Positions 36,901 through 51,900 of a stretch of DNA of 64,000 bases are shown in pieces. Position numbers and translations under genes: made by a program. Below the pieces are notes generated by a model, which was not told the DNA's origin, made no database searches, and worked only from the letters and a program-made list of their open reading frames with translations. This stretch comes from Plutella xylostella (taxonomy: Eukaryota; Arthropoda; Insecta; Lepidoptera; Plutellidae): NCBI RefSeq assembly GCF_932276165.1, contig NC_063993.1, positions 7,574,001-7,638,000 on the forward strand, in the 5' to 3' direction. The stretch's first letter is position 1. Each line of letters starts with the position of its first letter.

Positions 36901-39900
36901 GTCTATAGATAACTTTGTGTAATGGAGAGAAAATGTGTTCAAAGAACTCTGAACCATGATTATATTGGTCCAAGAAATAATACTTATTAAGTCCTATTAG
37001 CTAGGTACTTAGTTAATCGCAGGTAGAGAGAACTTCAACCGGCGTGTAATTAATGTCAATAAGTATTAGGTAAATGCCTATGTATAAATCGACGTATTTA
37101 CAATCATTATCTTAGCAACACAGATATTTGCACTACGGATGGACGAGACATAAATGGGAAATCAACAGAGCGGCTCCACATACCTACGGCCTTATGTCGC
37201 CAGAGCCTAGTTTTTTCACATTTATATGTCCTATTGCGACGTAGGAATGTCTGCTAATAGTGGCCAGCAACATTTTGCACGTGCCGTGGACGTTGCTGCG
37301 ACGGTAAATGAGTGTAATTTAGTAAAGCAACCTCTTTGACTCGCAAACTCATAACAGCCTTCCAAGCTACCGCGCTTAGATCGCAATTGAGATACGCGGG
37401 AATTAAGTTAAATAACCACCTAATTGCGTTGAATATTTTTCCATAAAAATCTCCAATTAATCGCGTATGCGTAGTAATCCTCGGCGATGTAAAATTTACA
37501 CTTATTATTATTATCGTTAAAAACTTAACTAAACTCACTAATGACAGGAAACGTGGTGATGACATGAAGTACGCAGGTGTTATCGGGGCAGCGCCCACGC
37601 AACGCGAAGTAAATCACCAAACCCAGGCCGCGCCGTCAACGCTCCGCCACAAAGCCACAATCTATGCAAATCGCTGCCTCAAACTTATTGCTCTCGCCTC
37701 GCCTTTACAAATGCATACTAAATAGCACACCAACCACGCCAACCTTTTGTTCCTGCCCGTTTAACTCCCATGCGTGCTTTGTAATTCAATGTTTTCCTGG
37801 CGAAATTAACGGGCTGATCGCTTGATAAACACGATTTGTTAGTCACATGTGAAATGGAAATCAATGTTTTGACTCCATGTAGGTTGGTGTAGTTAGGTAG
37901 GTTCATGAAAAAATAAGTAAGGAAAGTCCCCGTATCTTCGATGGCGGGCCGATTCCCATGGAGTTCTCAGAACGCAGCACAGAATGTAACGAGAGATGTT
38001 GCCACCACTCTTCCGCGTATACGCGACTCGCATTGCTATCCAATTATATCTGATACCGTCGAGAAATATCATTGTACGATTAGCTGTGTAAATGTGAGAA
38101 TCTCATTAAATGCAGCCATCGCTCTAGTATGGAACAGGATAAGCTATTGCCGCCATCTGATCTTTGTTCACTAATGCTACCAACGCTTTTATGGTGCTAA
38201 ACTTTATTTTATTTGCTACTGTGAACTGGGAGTATCAATTTTAGATTTACTAATAGGGGCATGTCATATTAATTTTAACGTAAACATCAAAGTAGACGCA
38301 TGATGATCTATCTATTAATTTAAAGACATTGTAGTTGTCCAAGTGCAGCCTGTATCGTCCAGTTGGTCGTTGAACTTTGAGAATTGGCACCAGCAAATTC
38401 AGTCCCGAGTCCCGGCGCGAGCCAGCCAGCGACCGACCGCACCACAACCGTTAGCACAGTTAATTGCAAACGGACGGTTTCTCTTTATTATCCCTTCGAT
38501 ACTTATTTCCTCAAGCATCTTCTATTCAAGCGTTAGCTATAAAGTTGGAGCCATTGAGAGCATCTGAATAGTTGCCCAGACGATTTCAAAGCCCTCAAGA
38601 TGTTCGCTAGCAAACTTGTTTCTAAGAGCGTAGCTAACATAGTCATAACTTAGTTAAACCGTCTATCGCATCGGCAACACTCGGCTTCAATGCAGCTCAA
38701 ATTGATTCGATTATCCGCGCACCTCTATCTCATTGAGGCTCTCAGATTCCCTTCATTACACCTCCGCGCTGCTTGCCGCATTCAAACTAACCTAACCTAA
38801 TAAATGGAGTTCGTCTATTAGGGCATTGCTATTTATTGTCTGAAAGCGATACCGTGTTTACTCAATACAAACTTGTGGGATCTGTTTGCGTAGGAGTAAC
38901 ACTGATATAATACCGACGAGTAATTCTAGCACAACATAGGCATCCCAGATAATGCCTACGTCAGACAGGTATCCGAGGTATCTCCACGATAAAGTTTCGA
39001 CATATTTTACAATACCGCAGCTAAAGAACATAGAAAGTAGCACGTTGAATACGTTGATATTTTTGTCCTGTTCAAGCGCTACAACTTGTAGTTACATTTG
39101 TAGGAAGCTTTTAAAATACGTTAGACGGGCCCACTCATTATTCCACCGGCAACATTTCGAACCAACGCACGCTGGAAGTTGGTCATGAATTCATTGTTTT
39201 TTTAAGCAGAGCCGTGAGGTATTGAACCACAATAGAAAAGTGTTCAGGTCACGTCCCTAGAGTGTGCAAACAAGGAATATTAATTTCAACAACGCTTTTT
39301 ACTACATCTACACTACAAGCTAGACATCGATGCTGTCATTTAAGTATTTTATAGTTGCATAAGTTTATTAAATCATTCAATTCGATATAGCCATGGTTGT
39401 TTAGATTTGATTTAGGTACGGTACGCAATCCCAAACGGTGGTCTCGTTAAGCAATAGCGTGCTTTAGTTCTAGCATCAAAGATTTGTTCGGCGCGGAATC
39501 GTCACGAAAATTTCCCGTCTGCATGTGAGTAACTACAAGTGTACGAGTATGGCCGGTGGTCGCGTGCGGCGACTTGATGTTTTCGCAATGTAATTACCTG
39601 CTACTGCTCGGGTGAATATTATTTGTATCGATTAAGCGTGAGACGAGAGTGTTGGTGCATCACCTACATGGGCGACGTAGTGTGGCCGCTGCTCAGCTAT
39701 CGTATCGATTGCGTCACACCGATGTGCATCGCGTTCGACTACATAAAAGCCCATTATTCTTCGGACACATTAAAATTCCAAGAGTGATTAGGATCTATCC
39801 CTAATGAGGTTATTTTTTTTTCAAAAATTGCAGATACAATGTAGAGAGGAATTTTTTCGAATAACCCGCTCTATGAAAACATAAATTATTATATTTATGA

Positions 39901-42900
39901 CTTAGTTTTATAGATGATATTTTTCCAATTTCTAAAAAATAAATAATTAAATATTACCACCAGATACGGATAGTCTTTTCAGCATTGATGCGGTTTCGAG
40001 AACCTGGAGGGTCGCTCTCATATACAACGATATTTAGAGTCGTGGTTAGCGCTTCAGTTTGGTTTTTCCGAAGCTTCGGAAGCGTTGCGCGATCCACGGC
40101 TCTTTCTCGTTCTATCAAATGTGCCGATTGCTTGAAAATTTCTGTTCTTTCGATCGATGTAGAGAGTGACCCCCCCTGGTTGCGTTACATCGTTCCGCGC
40201 TGACGCTTCCATTTTGCACCACATCGAAAGTAATCAGAGCATCTGTTTTGCAAACTAGATCCTCATATCAAATCTTTGCTCTATTTGCCACAAGAACAAG
40301 AGTCTTAAAACCCTCAGATTTTCGCCAAGACTCTTATTCGCCGCGGGTCAATTTTTCGCTCCACATAAATACCAGACGTAAACGTCTCAACGACAGCATT
40401 ATTGAACTTGGCATGCGGTAACACACCGTATAATTTAATGCCTTGAGATATTACCTCTGCATTTATTGTAAAGTCTATCTGTCTGCCAGCTCTCTTAGAT
40501 TCGTAATGAAATGAAACAAATTTTACACAATTATAGTCACTTTCACAGATCAGCAGTGGAATATCATTCGTCCTCTTGGTAACCTTACCTATATTGTATG
40601 GCTTTTGCTATGTGTTCTGCGATCTCCTATACATCAGTAAAATGCTATAATGTTTAGCAGCTTTTCACTGAAATGTTTAACTTTACCTTCTAGTCTTTGT
40701 TTTAGAGGCAAGGTAGCCGTTTATTATATCGCTGGTATAGCATTTACATACTCGTACCTATAGGTTAGGTTGCCGCTAGGTTAGCTCATTCATGGGTTGG
40801 CTCACTCGGGCTACTGATTTATCGCCTTAATTTCATAAGTATCTCTTTGTTACCGACGGCCTCTATCTATATTATATTTAAGCGATATTGCGTCTATAAC
40901 TCAGGGATGAACTGAGTTGTGGTTCTAGCGGCATCATGTCTGCCGCAATGTAGACTCCGGCTGCCAGCTATACCTACATATTATTTTGAGAAATTTAGTA
41001 CTTAAGCCTATTCTAGATTATTTGTGAGTAAAATTGCGTTAAATGTAAATTTTGATGAAATTTTGTGTAATTTTTTAGTATACTCACATGAATGATTAGC
41101 ATTTGATCCTGAACTTGTCTTCTATGAATAAGAGTAAAGCTATCCCAATATTCCGATTATACAAATATTGTATTCGCATTTATTTATTCACCTTCAGTTT
41201 GATAATATCTAAACATGAGTTCGGGGATACGCTCATTTGACGCCAGTATTATGTGAAAAACAATCAGAATCAGTAACGTAACTCGAGCTAGGTCGCCGGT
41301 AGGCACCAGAGGCAAATTGACAATTTGAGTCTTAATTTGCAGCTGGCGACCCGACCGGTGATGATTCAGTATTCTATGTTTAGCGACGAGAATGCCAGGT
41401 CTACACCTAAATGTCAAAGCTCTAAGTGTTATTTTAGCATGTCAATAAACTGTTACATGCGTCCTTACGCACGGACAACACCTAGTTGGCAGAGATCGCG
41501 GTGTGAGTCAGTTGCTGATAATCGATGTTTTACGTGGCTTGTTGCTTTACTTCGATTCTCGAGAAAATTGCTTTGTTGTATTGAAGTGTCGTTACTAGTG
41601 TTTTTTTCTTTGTTTGGATTGGCTGACGTCTCAATTGTTAATTACGATCGTCGTCATAGAATATGTATTCATTAGGGCATATAGGTAATACATCATACAT
41701 ATACATATATAGCACATTACTTCAGAAAATAATAAAGCATTTTCCTCAATTTTTACATCGCCTAGTATATTGTCATTTATTCACTGAATTATAATTTTAG
41801 CTTGTTTTGGTAACTGATTCATAAATAACTGCAAACATATTGCTTTGGTAACATAACTTCCGGTCAAATTTAACAATATTGAATGCGCCTAATATTAAAT
41901 CAAAACTGGCATAGGTAATTCAACATTATTAAGTAAGTTCTTATTTTAAACACAAGTAGGAAGGTTAAACTCAATTCCCATAGATCATAGGAGAAGCTAC
42001 ATTCATAATATTATAAAATATTGGCGACGGGTAAAGGAATAATACCCAAATTCTTTAGGTCTCTCCTCATACTACACATTATATTCACACTTTAAGAATG
42101 ATAGTTAATGCAACAATAGCTCTGCTTGCATAATTGTTTCTTACATTATATTGTTTGATTTGCTACGATTACGTTGCCTAGTTCAACGTCACTCACAAAC
42201 GTAACTCTGGTAATTTTCATTGCCACGTTTCATGATCACGAAATTACGACTGCCACGGTCGGGCAGCGTGTGTGAAACTGAATAAATCACAACCCTTGAT
42301 GGTTGGTCTAGATCATTGGTACTCAACCTTTTTTATATAAGGGCCTCAAACACGTTTAAGTCATAGTGTCGCGGGCCGCAAGCAATTTTTTTTTTACTAT
42401 TATAAAGCGATGAAAACTATTGAATAATGCTATAAAAAAAACACATGCATATACTATACTCTATGTAAAAAGTACCTATCGGGATTAGATCTATAAAAGA
42501 AAAATTGTTATTCATCCAAATTTATTTTATCACCTTCAAAGTATGCTCCTTCAGAAACGATACACATACGCCAACGAATTATCCAATCATCACCCCTTTT
42601 TTTTAAACCTCGAGTTTTAAACACAACTCTGGAAACACTCAAAGTTTTGTTTAAAACTGGAAGTGAATTTTCCTTTTTGTCTTCTATCGATTGTTAGTTA
42701 AAGTCATGTTGACTGTTTTCTTTGACTATCGTGGTGTTGTGCACTCGGAATTCTTGCCAGAAAGTCAAACGGTAGGAAAATAATATTATTTGCGGGTTAT
42801 GTAGAATTTTATAAGTACAGCAAACTCGACGAAGCAGGCCAGATTTGTGGAATTTTTTTTAGAAAAGATTTTGCACCACAATATCGCGCCTTTCGCACAA

Positions 42901-45900
42901 GGATTATCATTGTGAAAAAATTTTTGAACAAACTCACACATACCATCGAGCATCCACCATATTAACCAGATACGACTGCAACTCACGGCTCTAGCTTCTT
43001 TTTTTCCTAAACTCAAATTACCACTTCGAGGCACTGTTTTCAATCGATAGAAGATAATAAGGCAAAATCGCCGCGAGGACTAAAAACAACTCTGAAAACA
43101 TCGTTTATAAAATGTTGTGTTGATTGAATAATTCGTTGGCGTGTATCGTTTCTGAAGGAGCAAACTTTGAAGGTGATAAGATGAATTTGGATGAATAAGA
43201 AAAAAAAATGTTTCCATATTCATGTATATAATCCCGATACTTTTTACACAGAATGTATTGTATATTCTATATTATCTCTCATGGCACGCGGGCCACTGAT
43301 AAAGGGCCGGCGGGCCACATGCGGCCCGCGGGCCGCAGTTTGAGTATAGCGGGTCTAGATTAATCTAGATGCCAATGGCTCATGCTGATATTTTATATTA
43401 CCTATGTAAGTATTATTTTAACTAGAATTCCATTTGTTGTATAATCTTGATTTACTTATTTAACAGCCTCATTTGGGTAGAAGAAAGTCTATCACCCAAA
43501 CTTATAATTTTCATTGATATAAGGATTTTGTTTTCAAATAACGGTCATTTTTAACTGCATAGAAAAAGTTTGCTGACACTAAATGTAGGAGATCATTTAA
43601 GTCCCAGACATGGAAGTAAGTACTTATTACTTCCATGGTCCCAGCTTAGAGCACTTTTCAAGCCCACTAATGGACCTTATAGAACATTTCGATTATATTA
43701 TATAACCAGAACATTTAACAACCCATTCCGATGCGTTTGACGCATGCGCACCGCCTACCTACGTGCATCGACCACGTGGCAGCACTCCTGCGCACGTCGC
43801 TCACACCATATTTTGTAAACAAACATACACGCCTATTGATAAACATCTCGCACCAATCATAACCATTGTAACTACACACAAATTGAAAACGTTGACATCA
43901 CTTTTTACTTTTTTAAGCTTAATATCAGTTAAACTAGCGGCTTTGTTTTCACTCGTATGGTTTTTACGGGGTAAGTAAATATTCCGGGCTGAAATCGTGG
44001 TAGGATAGGCAAATTACGCATACGCTTCAAAACTGTTTCCTTAAAAAACGCGTGTCAAAAAACAAATGCCTGTTTAGAATAAACGGGATTTATATTACAT
44101 ACAAACAAGGACCCTATTACGGTAACAAGCCACATATTAATTTACCTTATTAAAACTAGACCGCCTCTTTTCAGCGCCGTTATTAACGATAGTAGCGTCT
44201 ACTGAATAATTAATAGAATTGGGGCGACCAAATTCACGCCCGCCGCCGCCGTAATGTCATATTCAATCTATTGATCGCTTATAAGGGAGAGCAGCTCATA
44301 ATTAAACCAACTCAACCCATCTACCTATAGTTTAACATAGCTCGCCTCATAATTAAAGCTTTCAGTAAAATCGGCTATTTGGAAATTTCCGTATTTATAA
44401 ACGGGCAAGCGACTGCCTAAAATTTAAAATTACACCATGAATTTCACGAATGCCCGGCATGTGAGCATTTCTAAACGCATGCCTACGCTAATTTTATACA
44501 ATAACTAATATTAATGCCACAATTAAAAGTTTAATAACTTCCTTTTACGAGGCGTAACCTTTTGTCCCAAAACCAACATGGAGACCGCAACGCGTTGATC
44601 CCGGGAACAGTTAATGACATAAATAGAATGTAAAAAGGATTTACATACTTATAAGAGCGTAACATATTTGAGATGTTTTATCAAAATGGAAGACCTGCCA
44701 AATGTGGGTAAGCAGTTTGTTATCGAAGGATACGAGTAATTAACCATTGTAATATGGGCAACTTACCTAAACGTATGTTACTACTTATAAATAATTTAAA
44801 ATATTCAGCTACTTACATTATTATTTTTAGAAATTAATAATTATTTTAAACTTTCCTCCATGATATCTTAGGATTAGGAATAAAACGCTACAAATATGTG
44901 TGAATTGTGTCCAGCTTATATGATATTTATTTTGTAAGACATAGAGCTCGGTCTTTACATACAAAATAAATCCTATGAGCTAGTTACTTATCCTGAATTT
45001 CACAACACGATAAAAAAAAACAATTTTCCATCCGGAGCTATCTCTACATTATTCTGTGGTGCGGTCCGATTTGAGCGTTCCCGGAACAGACGGTCAACCG
45101 AAATTAATTAACATACTTTAGAGCGAACCCCTCACAGGTGTGCCCAACATGTGGAGTGGGAGGGGAGGGGTTGTCCATGTTCATTGTTGCCCTTTTTACC
45201 TTATTCCGCTTCTACCGCTATGTTATGACGAGAGATTGGTTATTTGTTGCATGTAGATTCTATATATTTGTGTTTGAGTTCGAGGAAGCCGTTTTCGTTG
45301 TTTTCATTTTAAGTTTATATTGAGGCTTAGCGTACAGTTACGGGCAAAGGTACTTGACCAATCAGGCAGCAATTTCACTTAGAGAGTTGCCTCTGACTTT
45401 ACAACATACCTACACATAAATAGAAACATATTATAATTTACATTTATTCAGCAATCGTTGCGGGAAGACCACAAATCAAAATTTTATTGAAAATACTCTA
45501 TTGTTATCATAACTGCATTCCTGGTTTCAGGAATAGCGTGCAAAAGCCCGATAAACATTTCACAATTTGTTTTATCGTCATAAAATAATTGTAGGGGTTT
45601 TGACGTAAAGGCCGATATGTAATAGCTGGAAATGCATTTCATTTTACAAGAGCATTCAGATAAATATTATCCTGTAGGTATCCTTGAAACTACTAATCGA
45701 CTTTCCTTCTTTCTTTTTTACATTTCTCTAGGAAATATAATGCATTGTTCACAGATTAAGAACACGAGCATTTCCATTAAACTGTGTAGTATCTGTAGTA
45801 ACCTCATAATAATACGTAGAGTTTATAAGCAAATCACATAAGCACGATATTCCATTGTGTGCCGCCCACTCCAATATGTTGCTGTAACTGTTACGGCGAA

Positions 45901-48900
45901 CTTAAACTGCCTCTATTTTTACTTCTTGCAGTCAGGAATACATACTTAATATCGCTGTGGTGCTCGAGTAATGTGAAATCGCATTATTTTCTCAGTTCTC
46001 ACACCTCTAACCTGCACAGTGGAACTTAACTATCGCAATGTGAGATGCCATAAATATTTAAGCGAAACAAACGCGTCAGCTTCACAAAATTAGAAACTTA
46101 AACCAGATTTATTAGAGCGTGAATTAAAAAGGCCTATTTTTTATTAAGTCCGTCGCGTCCCCAAGCGCGCGATTGAATTCAAAAGCACGCGAAATTCTGT
46201 TGTGCGTGGCAACAAAGAGCGCATTTGAAACGTGCAATAATTAAAATAATAAAGCGCTCGTCCCCTCCTCATTGTGCTGATATGACAAGTGTCCGCAATA
46301 AGTGGGACCCTCGTGGGGTTGTGTTGATCACTCGACGAGAGCGATGTGAATGTTCCCTGAATGACGATGCGGTGGCTCAAAGGGGTAGGTATGCCGTGTC
46401 CCGGATGTATTGTGTGTAAGGCCTGTAAAGATTTGCGCTGGCTCGAATGAGGATTCTATGTAGGAGACCTGCTTCGTTTATAGTGTGGAAAATAATCCGA
46501 ATTTTATTATTACTCATAATTTATTGATTGTCACGCCTTAACTACTTAAGATGTTAATAAAAATATCAGCTGTGCAATGCAGTTGACTTTACAGCTAAAC
46601 ATTTCCGAGTGGAGTAGTAGCGTGCTGGAGGTGGGATTATAAAGTATCCGAGCGTCGCGAGGGCGGCGCGCATACTTTCCCGCTCTCGACTCCTGATCTT
46701 CATAAAGAAATTCTCCGTTTTGATATTTTTATATTATAAACGTTTCGTACCTGCATATTTTTCGCAGTAAATATGAAAATTTCCGGAATACCTACGACCT
46801 CGCCTTGGATCTTGAGGGAACAAAGCTTGTTCGGCATTTCGATATTTTGGAGTTCGGAATGTTTCAGCCCGACTTTTTCAGCCTATATTGTGACAAAATA
46901 TCTTAGCCGTACGTGAAATAAAACGAGAAGTGTTTGTAATCGTGTTTACGTTGAAAACGATGGAAGTTTACGCTTTCAGCATCCGAGCCAAACAACAAAC
47001 AACCCAATGACGTCACTTGAATCAGTCTCTTACATCCTACACTACAGGCGTGCGTGTATCTAAAAGTCAGATCTAGAAGCCAAAAACCAACAAACCTCGA
47101 TTCAGAACGCAAGGCATCCCACCTTTAGGTATACTTCTCTGACATTATAGCCCCTTGTGCCGATATCCTACTAATATTATAAATACAATAGTTAGTGAGT
47201 ACGAGTATGTATGTTTGTTACTTCTTCACGTCCCGTCTTGGTTGGACCACTTTTGACGAAATTTTGTATGGACTTAGCTGACACCCTCGATTGACATATA
47301 GGCTACACTTTTTATCCCGGTATTTCCACTTTATAAGGAGAAAAACGAAGTGGGAAAAGCTAGTTACACTATAATAAGACTAAATTCAGTAGCTAACACC
47401 ACATATCTGTTTGTTGCAGCGAGCGGCGCGCTCGCAGCCGGCACCATTGCGTCCCCGTGGAGCGCCGCCGCCGGCGCCGCCGACACCAATGGCTCGGCTG
47501 CCGACGCCAAGCATCTCGACGTCGGCGACGCCAGTGATGATGAGAAGGTAAGCATAATCAAACATACAAACACACGACAACAACAGAAAAAGGAAGACGA
47601 ACAAATGTATAAGAGCTTAAAAAGTTTACCTACCTAAGGATATTTATAAGTACCTACCTAAAGAGCCAAAGGCAGACACACACGCTATGTATGTGCGTGT
47701 GAGTGAAAGAGGAAGAGGAAGAAATGTATAAGAGCCGCACAGGGCTGAAAAAGTTTACCGACCTACGGCTATAAGAAGGCCTAAGGGAGCTAGATGTGGG
47801 AGATAAGGTGATGGCCCGGCCGCCGACGCCTATGCTAGCATCTCGTTCACGAAAGAAGGGCTAAGAAGGACAATCACAGAACTTTGCTTCCAAGACCTGA
47901 AATTAATTGTATTCGCTAGTATTGCAAAATTATTCGTTTCAGGAATGACGATGACGTCTCTATCTTTACTCTCTCTTTTTCACCGTTGGTAGAGCCAATG
48001 GTGAAAAATCTGTACTTATCAACATGTATTTCTACTTCATAAACGGCAAAAATCTGTTAATATTTATGTTAGCCAATATTAGCCATAAATACGAGTTGGA
48101 TATAGGTATAATGATGTACTGATCAGTCGAACAGATAAAATCGGGTCTATCGTAAACCTCTTAAATTTTACTACATCAAACTATTAATTTATGATTATCA
48201 AAATATACGCGTAGCATTCGTTTCGTGGGGTTTCGAGGAATTGTGAATCATTCTGTTTTTCGATCGTACACACGTTCTTGAGTGTTATTTTTATTTTCTT
48301 TTGAGAATAGAACCGAGCGGGACCATTAATTACAGTGACGCACTCTTCACCTTGTGTCTGAAGTGAGTAAATCGCAGATGTTGGTTAATACATCTGTTTT
48401 ATGTAGCCGATTGTACCTAAACCATGGATTTCATTCCACTACTTACTAAAATGACTGTGTGTAAGTATTGTAAAACTGCAGACTATGTATGCTAACTTGC
48501 ATTTTTTGGAGAAGAAAAGCTGAGGAATATTCTCATTCATTGCATTATCAAATGAAAATCCTCTGATAACAAAACGCCAATGAAGTGCAATTTGTGTAGC
48601 AGAATGAAGGCCTTGCTTTCAGTCTGAAACTGTCTTTGAACTTACGGTTCAAGAGCAAACAATGTTTAATTTAGCTCTCGAGAGCATTAAGCCTAGTCAT
48701 TCATACTCAGTCGGTTGGCACAATGTACTAACTCAATTTTATCTGTGAAAAGGACAAGGTACTTATTTGTATTATTAAGCACATTACAATTCAAAATGTT
48801 TATTTACTTATCAGGATGATAGTTATCGTGATTGTGATGCATATCTTTATAACCAAATTAAGAGGACAACGTTACGTGTTGTCCGATAATCTTACATCTC

Positions 48901-51900
48901 ACAAATGCCATGTTCAACGCATCCTAATTTTAAGAGCCTTGACATCCTGCATTTTTTCCAAGTTTACTGCCATTCTAACCCTAAACCCTATGACATCCCC
49001 AGGACTTGTCGGCGGCAGATGCGGAGGGGGTCTGGAGCCCCGACATCGAGCAGAGCTTCCAAGAGGCGCTGGCGATATACCCGCCGTGCGGCCGCCGCAA
49101 GATCATCCTGTCTGACGAGGGCAAGATGTACGGTGAGTCTTGGGTACTGCTGCTGAGACTTTGGGATTTAGCTTTTAAGAGTAAATAAAAGTATATACTT
49201 AACCTGATCACGGTATATTATCTTTTTAAGATGCGCGAGAGCAACGACTCGTAGATAACCCACGTTAGAGCCGGAATGCAGACACTAATGCCACTGGATA
49301 GATAGATCTGGATTATGATCTGCGGAAAGACTACCTTAATATCAATCTGTGAAATGAAAATATTTCCGTATTCCTGGCTTAAAAATCCATGAAATTTTCA
49401 ATTGAGAAGTCCACATAATATAGAGTACTAGTATTTACTTTAGTCGCGAAGAAGCGACGTGATTTATGAGTCACTAACAGCCACTGATGAGAGGCACTCG
49501 GTGCGTGCTACGGGTTAATAATAGTTTAGCAAATCATAAATTGCAATTAGCTTCAATTATACCTCGTCACTGTTTCTTCTTGTATTTGCCGTTTGCCGCC
49601 TGTGAAACGCCTTGCAACACGAATATTTTTGCACAAAGCAAACTTGATGAAAATTCAAATTATTTATTCAATTTTATGCCTATACTTAACGACAGTGACA
49701 CATGTAATGTAAATAAGTATTATTAAGACGCTGATATGTAAGTAAGTGTTATCAAGGCCGTAGTCGAAAATGAACAATACCCTCTGCACGAGACAAAAGG
49801 CCCGGTATTGATGTCAGCCGACAAAGCGGTTTGCGCAATAGGATTCCACGGAAAGACGTGAACAGACAATTATTATCTCCCTCGATCGGACTGTGTCGCC
49901 GATTCAAGGAAACCGACTTAGGTCTTTTCGCTTTTGTCTCTACGCTTCCCTTCCCGTCGTCACTAACCGAGAAAATAACTTCTGAAAACTTTATGAGCTG
50001 ACACTTCGACATTATTAACTTTTCGGGTCAGTTTACCGGAGCGGTATCGATGAACCTAGCTTGAACAAATTAAACAGTGATAATGAAAGCTCGGTATTTA
50101 AAAGCTCCGGCTTGGGGCAAATTTTTTCACGTCACAATGTTAACTTGCAAAGCTCGTTAGCGGAACGTGACGATTGCTACTTATAAGAACCTTTTCCTAC
50201 TCAAGTAACTGCCGGAGTAAATCTTCGCAGTCAGTTGTGCTTCGTCATTACGGGACTTATTTAAATGCTGGCATTCGAAGTAATTAGCATTTGTTTATCT
50301 CGAGCTTAACGCAAAAACATAAGAAAAGATAGTTTATTTTGTGTAGGGGTGCACGGTATCACGTAAGCGGAGCACAATTGACGTAGAACAATTACAGGCG
50401 ACTAGTGCCATTACGTCGCCGGACGCACATTAGGTCCGCGCGAACATAACGTCCCGGGTTTAATTAAAGGACAGCCGCCCCGCCCGCCGCCGCCAGATGG
50501 AATTGCTAAACAAATTTACTACGGAGACGATGTGTCCACCTTAAGTGATTTAAAAGGCGGAAAGTAATGCTACATTTAAATCCACCAGAGTTAACTGCAG
50601 ACTGGAAACGGATTCCGTTAAAACGCAATAAAGTTATTTATGGAACCTAACAATTTGAGCTATTAAATAGAAATAAAAATATGTCATTAATGATTTGGGG
50701 CTGGAAATAAAATTCGATGGTGCCACGTTTTATGGACTATGAAAGCTGGTAGTTGTTATAATTCGAAGGGGCACGCGATATAATAATTGCAGACACGTGG
50801 CGTCCACACAATATATGACCACATTACTCGAGGACGTGTCTGCAGAGCTTAATCTATCGCTGTGGCAGTGCGTCACCCTTGTCTTGTCCGCCAGTGGATC
50901 CCTCGACCCTCGCCGCCCGCACCGAAACAAATCTACGGGAAATTGTCTTCTCTCTTCGCGACCATATTTGCAATTTTACCATGTTGCGTTACACATCCCA
51001 TAGTAAAATGTCTCCGATATACAGGGTTTCGACTTCGCGATACGAATGGCACAAATAGGCTGAGAAAATTTATGAGAATAAATTACCGGATGTTACATAT
51101 TAAATTGTAGGATGAGATGAGACGTGCGAGACGAAAGTTGACTGACTAATATTCATTAAAGTTCACGGTCAACTGGGCCTACTAAAATATGAATAAGTAA
51201 CAATAATTGTTATTATGCAGCGTAATCGTTATTGTAGTTAGCCATGTAGTGTGCGAAATCGGGTGCAATATTGCAGGGAGTGAGCTAGTGTAGCGTAATA
51301 GCTCATTCGCAAGTGCACGTGCGAAGTTGTGCGGCGGCGGCGGCGCGCGCGGTGCTGCGGTATAGTTGGAACAGTTCTCGCACAAAGCCCGTTCCTCTGC
51401 TCCACCGCTGCTGACGCGTTCGTGAGTTAAGACATTCAAAACCGCTCAATATCCTGGGAGTATGAAAGTTTCGTCGGCGCACGGGTTCACGTGGTCCGGG
51501 GGTGGCGGGCGAGGGGTACGCCGGGAGGGCTAAACTATGCGAAGAATGCGCAATTAGTGAGCGAGCGAGCGTGTAAGGGGCCCGGTCGCGCCGCTAGGCG
51601 GCGAACGCAGTAAGAAAATATAAAGAAGGGGCGGGCCGCCCGCGCCCGTTGTTTAGCGCCCCGCCCGCCTTCGGGGGTAATTCCCGATTGTCTCCCAAGA
51701 AATCCTCCTTAGGCCCGTCGCAACTCAACCCTTCAGCTCCTGGATGATTCTCCTCGCATTGCTCCTGTTTGGGTCAGCGTAAAATTGTGCCGCGACCCCT
51801 CGTATTTCAATTCCAATTCTAATGTTACTTTCATCGAGATATCTTGTTGAAAAGAATAAATTTATTTCCGAAAACCTTTAGGCTCTTTACGAAAACAATC

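Noticed and set aside
42786..43043. 85-codon minus ORF as a gene
   Set aside because: Part of the decayed mariner fold-back; a transposase relic, not a host gene.
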